Origin: Imbricaverruca yamaguchii
Lineage: Eukaryota > Arthropoda > Thecostraca > Neoverrucidae
Length of the DNA stretch: 64,000 nucleotides
Direction: 5' to 3'
NCBI GenBank assembly: GCA_034440575.1
Contig: JAOTOL010001567.1
Location: forward strand, 1,039,001 to 1,103,000
Below, in pieces: positions 54,989-64,000 of the stretch; the stretch's first letter is position 1, and the number at the start of each line of letters is the position of its first letter. The position numbers and the translations under genes were made by a program. The notes under the pieces were generated by a model that was given only the letters and a program-made list of their open reading frames with translations, had not been told where the DNA came from and made no database searches.

Positions 54989-57110
54989 CTGATGATATAG
55001 AGCCGCTGTGATGATTTCGTGGTGGTTTCTCGCTGCCGTAATGTGTACATAACTTGATAAAACAGTCTCTTTTACTTGCTGCCTTCATGCAGTTTTTACT
55101 ATTGTCATGTGGAAATACCATTAGAAAATGATCCCTGGATCTAATGGAAGATATCCTGATGCTATAGAGCCGATGTGATGGTTTCATGGTGGTTTCCCGC
55201 TGCCGTAACGCATACATAGCGTGATATAACAGTCTCTTTTACTTGCTGCCGTCATGCAGTTTTTAGTATTGTCATGTGGAAATACCATTAGAATATGATC
55301 CCTGGATCTAATGGAAGATGTCCTGATGATCTAGAGCCGCTGTGATGGTTTCGTGGTGGTTTCCCGCTGCCATTACGCATATATCGTGTGATATAAGTCT
55401 CTTTTACTTGCTGCCCTTATGCAGTTCCTCGTATCCCCATGTGGAAATACCACTAGAATATGATCCCTGAGTCCAACGGAAGATGTCCTGATGATATATA
55501 GCCGATGTGATGGTTCCATGGTGGTTTCCCGCTGCCGTAACGCATACACAGTGTGATATAAGTCTCTTTTACTTGCTGCCGTCATGCAGTTTTTAGTATT
55601 GTCATGTGGAAATACCACTAGAACATGATCCCTGAGTCTAATGGAAGATGTCCTGATGATATAGAGCCGTTGTGATGGTTTCTTGGTGGTTTCTCGCTGC
55701 CATAACGCATACATCGTGCGATATAACAGTATCTTTTATTTGCTGCCGTCATACAGATTTTAGTATTGTCGTGTAGAAATACCACTAGAATATGATCACT
55801 GGATCTATGGAAAGAAGTTCTGATGATCTGGAGCCGCTGTGATGGTTTCTTGGTGGTTTCCCGCTGCCATAACGCATACATAGTATGATATAACAGTCTC
55901 TTTTACTTGCTGCCGTCATATGGTTTTTAGTATTGTCATGTGGAAATACCACTAGAATATGATCCCTGGGATCCAATGGAAGATGTCCTGATCTAGAGCC
56001 GCTGTGATGGTTTCATGATGGTTTCCCGCTGCCGTAACGCATACACAGTGTGATATAACAGTCTCTTTTACTTGCTGCCGTCATGCAGTTTTTACTATTG
56101 TCATGTGGAAATACCATTAGAATATGATCCCTGGATCTAACGGAAGATGTCCTGATGATATAGAGCCGTTGTGATGGTTTCTTGGTGGTTTCCCGCTGCC
56201 ATAACGCATACATAGTGCGATATAACAGTCTCTTTTACCTTCTGCCCTCATGCAGTTCCTCGTATCCCCATATGGAAATACCACTAGAATATGATCCTTT
56301 CATCTAATCGAAGAGACCATGATGATCTGGAGCCATTGCGATGGTTTCATGTTGGTTTCTTGCTGCCCTAGAATGTACATACTGTGACAACACAGTCTCT
56401 TTTACTTGCTGCCCTCATGCAGTTCTTGGCATCTCCATGTGGAAATACCTTCAGAATATGATCTCTGAACCTTTTTGAAGAGGAACTGATGATCTGGAGC
56501 CATTTCTATGGTTTCATAGTGGTTTCTCGCTGCCGCAACTTATGCATAGTGTGGTATAACCTTCTGTTTTACCTTCTGCCGTGAGGCAGTTTGTAGTATT
56601 CACATGTGGAAATACCTTTAAAATATGATCCTTCTATCCATCGGAAGAATTCCTGATGATCTGGAGCCACTGCGATGGTTTCATGATGGTTTCTCGGTGC
56701 CGTAACTTATGCATAGTGTGATAAAACAGTCTCTTTTACTTGTTGCCCTCATGCAGTCCTTGGTGTCCCCATGTGTCAATACCACTAGAATATGATCCCT
56801 GGATCTATTGGAAGATGTCCTGATGAACTGGGGCCGCTGCGATGATTTCATGATGGTTTCTCGCCGGCGTAACGTATGCATAGTGTGATAAAACAGTCTC
56901 TTTTACTTGCTGCCCTCATGCAGTCCTTGGTGTCCCCATGTGTCGATACCACTAGAATATGATCCCTGGATCTATTGGAAGATGTCCTGATGATCTGGGG
57001 CCGCTGCGATGATTTCATGATGGTTTCTCGCTGCCATAACATATGCATATTGTGATACAACAGTCTCCTTTACTTGCTGCCCTCATGCAGTTTTTTTAAC
57101 ACCATGTGGA
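54989..57110 (-). repeat. 167-bp satellite, reverse arm
   Basis: About 12-13 units of the same satellite in reverse complement. The switch occurs within one unit near 54988/54989, where TGGTATTTCC runs straight into TGATGATATAGAGCCG. Units become more diverged towards the right end (56300-57110). Confidence 0.93.
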
Positions 57111-57119
57111 AATACCACC

Positions 57120-57885
57120 AGGATATGATACCTGGATCTATGGGAAGAGGTACTGGTGATCTGGAGGTACTGCGATGATTTATTGGCGGTTTCACGCTGC
57201 CCTGTCATACGTAATGCTGCAAAACCGTGCGGTTTCCCGATGAGCAAATAAGTCGTATTATCGTGACTGTTCGTGACGTCATCGAAACGTTGCATCCATA
57301 TCCAGCTGTATATTTCACCAGTGCGGCATATCCTGCCTATATGCGGCACATTCGGTTACATATCTAGTGTGAACAACGCTACTAACCTAACTTAGCCAAA
57401 CCTAATCCCTTTGGGTGCTGCATGTAGGTAAGATGTGTGTAAAACCTGTCTAGTGGTTACCTTAAACTTCAATAATACTGATAGGTAAGTTGGTACCTAT
57501 CTATGCACCTACCTAGGTAGGTAGGTAGGTAGGTATATTGTAGCAGTGAAGATTGATGTAAATTTGGCTTAGGTGGTTTTTAAATTTGTCTTCAGAATAG
57601 GTACCAAGTTTATTATGGTGATTAAGATGATAGGACTACATATTTACTGTGCAAATGAATTTTATTTATTTGATATTTTTTTCTTCAAACTTATAGAACT
57701 TCAACTAGCTTTACCTAACCAAAGTGAATATACCTTAAAGCCTCTTTAAAATGATTTTGTTCAACCTGAAGAGTAAGCATTTGCACAGAAAATATATGGT
57801 CATATCATCTTTGTCACCTTCATAAACATTGTCTTCTAAGGAAAATTTGGAAGAATAAATACTGTTTAAGAACAGACAAGGAACA
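57120..57885. other. No gene recognised
   Basis: Contains a CTAGGTAGGTAGGTAGG microsatellite (57508-57535); otherwise AT-rich with no coding signal. Confidence 0.5.
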
Positions 57886-57889
57886 GACC

Positions 57890-58580
57890 GGACAGGAACA
57901 TCAGAACAGACCAAGGAAGCCAGGAAGAAGGCACTGAGAATGCTCAGGGCAATAAATAGGAATGTATCATACAGAAGTGAGGAAGTGATCAGGAAGCTTT
58001 ACTGTGCATACGTCAGGCCACATTTGGAATACTGCATCCAAGCTTGGTCTCCTAGCTATGAAAAAGATTGTTGGCTTTTAGAGACAGTACAAAAGAGGGC
58101 TACAAAAATGGCTAATGGCATAAGCAACCTGGCATATGAGGAAAGATTGAAGAAATTGAATATGTTTTCACTTAGATATAGAAGGCTGAGAGGAGATCTC
58201 ATCGAGGTCTTTAAATTTGTCAATGGTCTGGAGATGGGATACCTTGGGGAAATGTTTGAATTTAACAGAAATGATGCAATTAGAGGTCATAAATTCAAAA
58301 TTAAAATTAACCACAGCTGAACAAGGTTAAGGCAAACTTTCTTCACCAACAGGGTAGTGGAACACTGGAACCAGCTCCCAGAAAACATTGTCAGTAGCAG
58401 CACATTGAACATCTTTAAAAGCTGCATAGAAAATCATTATAAGAATAGAGGGCATGCTTTTCAGTATTACAGGGAGGGCTGATTGGCAGATTTGGTGGGC
58501 AACTGGTTCAGTGTACAGAGTGCAACCAAGAAGGGCCCTTGTGGCTCAGAGTTGCACTAATCTTTTATGTCTATGTCTTT
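57890..58580 (+). mobile_element. CR1/L2-like LINE, 5'-truncated 3' end
   Basis: Encodes the C-terminal part of the RT protein (YCAYVRPHLEYCIQAWSPSY, YRRLRGDLIEVFKFVNG) and the 3' UTR with GTGCAACCAAGAAGGGCCCT and a TTTATGTC tail. One stop (TGA at 58318) breaks the frame where sister copies read on. Confidence 0.9.
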
Positions 58581-59189
58581 AAGACAAATTTATCCAAATT
58601 TATAAGTGAGTAGGTAGTCCTTTTGAAACCAAAATGTGTGAATTGATACAGGAAATAAATGGCCCAATATTCTTAATCATGTCCATAAATGTTTTTTCTT
58701 GTGTTCCTCAAAGAATTATCTTAAATTTCATTAAAATTGCATAAATTCCCTTTTGGAAACAATAGCCAAACAAAACTTCAAGTAAAATTCAAGCTATTGT
58801 ACTGACATTTTCCAACTTAAAACATGGAACCCGAGCTAACTCAACCTACGATAATTTAATTTTCAAGAGAAACAATTTCCAAATAGGAAGGAAATTTTGT
58901 TAACACAATTTCAACTGTAAGACTAAGCTACATAGCCATACTTAGAAACTTTTTGCCTGATGGTGGCAAACTCTCAAGATTATCCTGTGAAGACCTGAGA
59001 ACACAATATGAACATAATTTTTTGCTGGTGGCTAGGACAAGTGGTGATTTTTGTTGTGACTATGAGTGACCATTTTGTGTGCATCATTTTATGTTGGTTT
59101 TAGTGATAATTGTTTTGTTCTTTAGCTTGGTGTCAGAGGAGGGACCTACCTATATCCTAGACTGACTTTGCCACAAAACAATTTGATCA

Positions 59190-60447
59190 GGGAAATCAGG
59201 TTGATGTAGCATGTCTTGACTTTAGTAAGGCCTTTGACAAGGTACCCCATAAACTGTTAATGTTACAGCTTCAGTCCCATGGTATTGCAAGTAGCATCTT
59301 AAAATGGATAGAGTTGTGGCTTTCAGATAGACAGCAAAGAGTGATGCTAAATGGTACAAAGTCATCATGCCAAAATGTTCTTAGTGGAGTCTCCCAGGGG
59401 TCAGTACTGGGGCCACTGCTGTTCATTATATTTGTAAATAACATTGAAAGTGGCATAAGCAGTAAAGTTTTGAAATTTGCAGATGATTTGAAGGTCTTCA
59501 GGGCAATAACAGGTCAAGATGAGCATCTTGACCTGTTATTGCCCTAAAGACTTTCAAAAAGTTATCTCTCTCCAAAAAGACTTAGACAAGCTTGTGAAGT
59601 GGTCCGAAGAATGGCAAATGAAATTTAATTTTCATAAGTGCAAAATCATGCGTGTAGGTAAGCAGCATATGAAGGCTCCATACTTGATGGGTGGCCAAGT
59701 GCCATCAGTGACTTAACAGGAGAAGGTTTAGGTGTTATTCTAAACACAAAACTGGGGGCATCAGAACAGACCAAGGAAGCCAGGAAAAAGGCACTGAGAA
59801 TGCTCGGGGCAATACATAGGAATGTATCATACATAAGTGAGGAAGTGATCAGGAAGCTTTACTGTGCATATATCAGGCCACATTTGGAATACTGCATCCA
59901 AGCTTGGTCTCCTAGCTATGAAAAAGATTGTTGGCTTTTAGAGAGAGAGAGTACAAAAGAGGGCTACAAAAATGGTTAATGGCATAAGCAACCTGGCATA
60001 TGAGGAAAGATTGAAGAAATTTAATATGTTTTCACTTAGATATAGAAGGCTGGGATGAGATCTCATTGAAGTCTTTAAATTTGTCCATGGTCTGGAGAGA
60101 GGATATCTTGGGGAAATGTTTGAATTGAACAGAAATGATGCAATTAGGGGTCATAAATTCAAAATTAAACTTAACCACAGCAGAACAAGGTTAAGGCAGA
60201 CTTTCTTCACCAACATGGTAGTAGAACACTGGAACCAGCTGCCAGAAAACATTGTCAGTAGCAGCACATTGAACATCTTTAAAAACAGCATAGACAATCA
60301 TTATAAGAATAGAGGGCTTGTTTTTCAGTATTGCAGGGAGGGCTGATTGACAGATTTGGTGGGCAACTGGTTCAGTGTACAGAGTGCAGCCAAGAAGGGC
60401 CCTTGTGGCTCATAGTTGCACTAATCTTTTATGTCTTTATGTCTAGA
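59190..60447 (+). mobile_element. CR1/L2-like LINE with RT core, rearranged
   Basis: RT motifs: VACLDFSKAFDKVPH (59210-59255), SGVSQGSVLGPLLF, KFADDLKVF, then EEWQMKFNFHKCK and the C-terminal part as in sister copies. The frame is broken just after FADD by a 28-bp palindrome (59494-59551), near 59715 by a stop, and near 59945 by an AGAG expansion. The 3' end at about 60447 has the ATGTCTTTATGTC tail. Confidence 0.9.
59494..59551. repeat. Near-perfect palindrome inside the LINE RT region
   Basis: Arms 59494-59521 and 59524-59551 match at 27 of 28 positions around a 2-base centre (AG). The inner 22 bp (AGGGCAATAACAGGTCAAGA and on) are perfect. The right arm replaces the expected coding order, so the palindrome arose by local fold-back copying. 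Confidence 0.95.
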
Positions 60448-60449
60448 CT

Positions 60450-62590
60450 GCAAAGTATGGTAAACTGCTTGAAGAGGCACCCCAGTCATGGAAAGATCTG
60501 CATTGAAATGCATTAGGAGTGCAAAAATCTGCATCAGGGAGATGCAATAAATGCACAAAATGCAACAAAAAATTATGTGAGGCAAGAAGATAAAAACCCT
60601 AACAGCAGGCTCCTTTTTTATATCAACATATCATTCACATCAAATAAACAAAACAAAAATGCACAAATGGCACGACTATAGGAGAACAACCTCCTGCACT
60701 ATCCCACCCCACTATTTCTAGTTGCATCAAACACTGAATGGAATCTGGTGTCAGGATATTTTTTGTGGTAGAAGAATATTGATAGCTATCAACTGAGACA
60801 GATGCTGCACACTGTATTTTTTAACAGTTTTCTCCAATTGTGGTGATTTTCTTGAGATTTCTGAAGTTGTGTGTGAGTTGTCAGTGAATTACCAGCCCAC
60901 CCACACCAGGTACCCATCCCTGCACCAGACAGTGCACCAGCCACACCAATGGCTGCCCACACTTTACCCAGTAGATCTTGTTGAGAGTGCCACACTTTGT
61001 AGTCTGTCCTATGTGTAATGACAATCCTATCTGGGTAGAACCTGGAGTGCAAACTATTTTTGTGTTTGTCAGTGTTAAAATCTCTGAAAAGTGTTTTACT
61101 ACCATTCTGCTGACTTGGCATTATTGTGTGGGTAGTGATGATCACACTAAGTAAAGGAAGATCATTTCCACTTCCAATCAATGAAGGTAAAGCAATTGGC
61201 AATCAACCATATTGAAGTCTATGTACACAATTGTCTCTTGGCTGAGGCTTTGGATTTGTGTCTCTCCCTGTCCATACTGCATGTCCCTATTATAATAATT
61301 TTGTGGAAGTGATGATTCATTAACACAAGCACTGGAGGAGCTTGGCACAATCCTCTTATCCATCCAGTTTTTTGTACATGACTTCAGATTTTACTGGTCG
61401 ATACATGCCATTTTGTGTACATACTTATAAATGTCAGGTGTGTCACTGAAAGCAAGAAAAGAAGAATTCTGCCAAAAAATGTCCATTTAGGGGCCATTGA
61501 AGTCAAAACAGTTTGTATCACCTGGCCACAAAAGTCGGCGCTGATGGGCTTCATGTGTATTAGCAAAAGGAAAGTATTCTTGGCAACACTAGTGACATGT
61601 TTGATGTAAATTGTCATGTTATATAGTTTCAAGGTCATGGTAGGTCACCGAGGTCATGTCAGAAGTTCATGGCAGGTTAATGGAACGAAACTTGGTCAAC
61701 CAGAGTGTTGTCATAAACCCAAATGACTGTTATGCAATTGATGTCACTTTGCATGTTACTCCCTACACGTTCTGAAAACTACTGTTTGTCATTGTGTAAC
61801 TAAGCATTTCTATACTTTATTCATGCACTTCACTCCTTTCTTCGCGAAGCTGATTGCGCCGAGCCGCCCGACGGAGCAGTCAGGTGGGCAGCCCTGTTCA
61901 AGTAACTGGAACAGGTAACTGACTCGATAAAGTGCTGCTATACAGGTGGCCTGAGGTCAAGTGCCAAATGTAGGATCTGTATTGCTTCATTAGTAATGTC
62001 AAAAACATCATTGATGCCCATTTTGGAGCGTTTAAATACAATCACATCGATCCAAAACAATGACAAGCCAAGACACGCAACCATCGACCGTGCAAATTTT
62101 CTTACTCCACCTCTAATAGGAGTTGAGGTGTTAGGTTGTGGAATCCCCCGCCTTCAGTGCATGCAATTTCCAGAGGCCCCCCAGGGCGCATGTTAATGGC
62201 GCACTCACTTGCTGTTCTGAACTCCCAACAACCTGGTCTCTTGATGGTTATGGAAGTGATGTTCAATGATGAGGTATGCTTATCCCAGTGCTTACCCCAG
62301 CATGCAGACATAGGTTAGGGTGTCTGCTTTTTTTGTTTAAAATGTCTCCAGTTCCCAGGAGAATTTCTGGTACATTTTTCACTGATTCCCAATCTATCCT
62401 CACATTTCAAAATGCTGAGTCTTTCACGCACCCAGGCTTGAATTCTTACAGATGTTTATAAATTGTGCCGTCTGCAAATCATACTATGGCAAGTGAAGTG
62501 ACACATTAATATTATGAGGACACTTCAGTATCATATCATTGCGCCGTCCCAACTGCCTTTCGTTGGCCCGAGATTCCGGTGGCAAGATAC
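60450..62590. other. No gene recognised
   Basis: About 2.1 kb with short frames only (longest 137 codons on minus, 61202-60789). No domain, RNA gene or repeat array recognised. Confidence 0.5.
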
Positions 62591-62599
62591 CCTATACCC

Positions 62600-62778
62600 G
62601 TCCGACGTAGATGGCGCTGCTGTCGGCTCGTAGATGGCGTTGCTGTCGGCTCGTAGATGGCGCTGCTGTCGGCTCCCCGGCGACCTGTCGCTGACCGGTG
62701 ACGGGCCGACAGCAGCGCCATCTACGAGCCGACAGCAGCGCCATCTACGAGCTGACAGCAGCGCCATCTACGCCGGAC
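62600..62778. repeat. 74-bp inverted repeat made of three 23-bp units per arm
   Basis: Arms 62600-62673 and 62705-62778 match at 71 of 74 positions, with a 31-base loop. Each arm holds three copies of CGTAGATGGCGCTGCTGTCGG (plus CT), reversed in the other arm. The transcript of either strand could fold into a long hairpin. Confidence 0.95.
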
Positions 62779-62850
62779 GGGCACTCTCACCTCCGGAATT
62801 GCGAGCCAACGACAAAAGATACGACTGGTAGGCTGACTAAAACATGTTGC

Positions 62851-63014
62851 TTGGTTGGTTGGTTATTGGTTTTACGACACATCGACCGTTGAGTCATGCA
62901 GCGTTACCAATCTCTCACGCCCATTGGCTGCGGGCAAAGAGTAGCGGCAGGTGAGACACGAACCCACCATCTTTCGGTTGTGAGACGGAAACTTGCCATT
63001 AGACTACTCGTCGC
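62851..63014 (-). mobile_element. SINE-B copy, minus strand
   Basis: Tail (GGTTGGTTGGTTATTGGTTT), body and head in reverse. The B box is mutated (GTGAGACACGAACCCACC). No clear target duplication. Confidence 0.85.
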
Positions 63015-63199
63015 CTTAAGACGTGCTGAAGGGGACCGAGGTTGCCCCGTGATCATGGTTTTCCCAGTCGTTTGCCATGGTTTTCCTTGCAGGCAATTGT
63101 TGGCAAAAGTCAACACTGGCAAGCGCCAGGGCTGGCAAATATTTCGATGGTTTTTGGGAATCAGAGGACAGATTTATAATTGGCACATAAGAGTGACAG

Positions 63200-64000
63200 A
63201 CAGACACACAGGCAGACAGACTTTATTGAGGTCATCCACAATTGGCTTGTGGCTATTACGACATCGCGTCAAATAGATAAAACAACACAGCACAAAAGGT
63301 AAAAGGGGGTCAAAATCACAGAATACAAGTTAAACTATAAAAAAAAATATATATATATAAAATAACAGCAAGTCGAGCAGTCTATCAGTCCGGCACGGGT
63401 GCCACGTCAAGTAGATACTCCCGTAGGTGGCGACCAAAGATCGACACGGGAAGTCGCGTCAGCTCAGGTGGCAGTGAGTCGTACATGTGTGGCGCTCTGG
63501 AACTAAAGCGTCTCTTCCTCATCTCGGTGCGGGACCGGGGGACATACAAGTTGTGGTCTTGACGGGTGGTCCGGTCACGAATCTCCGCCATGGTGGTGAG
63601 ATCGTGAGCCAGTGACTCTGGCTCACCATGGAGACGCACCTTGTGTATGAGGCGAAGGGTGTGATAACTCGCCAGGTTCTCCGCGCTGAACCAGCCCAGC
63701 CTCCTCAGCAGATCCGAAACGTCGTCAAACTTTTTGCGGCCGAAAATTACCTTAGCCGAGTAGTTGATAATTTTTTGATGCGAGATAGGTTCTTTTTGCC
63801 TCCGTTACCATACACAGAAATACAGTAGCGGATCTGCGATAAGATCAGAGCATTGACCAGCGCGGAGATGACGGCAGGTGGAAGGTGCCCCCTCAGATGC
63901 GACAGACCACCCAGAACTCCGAAACAACACTGAGTCAATTCTGAGACGTGCGAGTCCCAGCTGAGAGAGCGATCGAAAATAATACCGAGATTTTTGCATT
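63200..64000 (-). mobile_element. 3' part of another LINE, running off the window
   Basis: On minus: RT thumb-region text (LTQCCFGVLGGLSHLRGHLP, ILSQIRYCISVYG, 63938-63750), broken frames, then a C-terminal frame (RTTRQDHNLYVPRSRTEMRK, SRAPHMYDSLPPELTRLPVS, 63639-63385). An AT microsatellite (63340-63365) and AATAAA on minus (about 63225) mark the 3' UTR. Different family from the 57-60 kb LINE. Confidence 0.8.

Overview
This is nuclear DNA from an animal, most likely an arthropod and possibly a crustacean. The genes are intron-rich with GT-AG splice sites and GC-biased coding exons, and the spaces are filled with tRNA-derived SINEs, LINE fragments, TTAA-ended DNA elements and minisatellites. 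The group is inferred from gene content (a rolling stone-like membrane protein, an animal PhzF/PBLD protein, a silk- or cuticle-like low-complexity protein); the species cannot be named from sequence alone. Most long open frames here are minisatellites that stay open in several frames, not genes.

Three genes can be assembled by hand. (1) Plus strand, 989-12841 and perhaps to 15070: a partial gene for a very large Gly/Ser/Tyr- and Asn/Gln/Gly-repeat protein. A 162-bp exon joins in phase across an 8.35-kb intron to a 3.3-kb exon. That exon ends in a perfect CAG|GTAAGT donor, so the apparent stop is probably intronic, and a phase-compatible exon follows at 14888-15070. The first exons lie left of the window. 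(2) Minus strand, 27807-24675: a complete three-exon PBLD (phenazine biosynthesis-like domain, PhzF superfamily) gene of 289 residues. (3) Minus strand, 47130-40032: a complete four-exon rolling stone-like gene of 284 residues, whose third exon was hidden at the edge of a 1.5-kb minisatellite. A possible start exon of an unidentified fourth gene lies at 49273-49206 (minus).

The most unusual feature is where the minisatellites sit. At PBLD donor 1, donor 2, acceptor 2 and stop codon, and at rolling stone donor 3 and acceptor 4, the neighbouring tandem repeat is built from copies of the exon edge itself, splice site included. Introns therefore open with up to about 27 copies of their own 5' splice site, several in frame. 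This 'exon-edge amplification' occurs in two unrelated genes, and used as a rule it recovered a missing coding exon.

Layout: 1-1150 repeats and exon A; 1151-9504 intron with SINEs and minisatellites; 9505-15070 large repeat-protein exon and possible next exon; 15.1-24.2 kb mostly intergenic with TTAA elements and a degenerate I/Jockey-like LINE; 24.3-28.1 kb PBLD; 28.1-40.0 kb minisatellites, dispersed repeats and two low-quality homopolymer stretches; 40.0-47.1 kb rolling stone; 47.1-49.3 kb CCAAT-rich upstream region, 42-bp array and candidate exon; 49.3-54.1 kb mostly intergenic; 54.15-57.11 kb a 167-bp satellite that changes orientation once; 57.9-60.45 kb CR1/L2-like LINE copies; 60.5-64 kb intergenic, a hairpin-forming inverted repeat, a SINE and the 3' part of another LINE.
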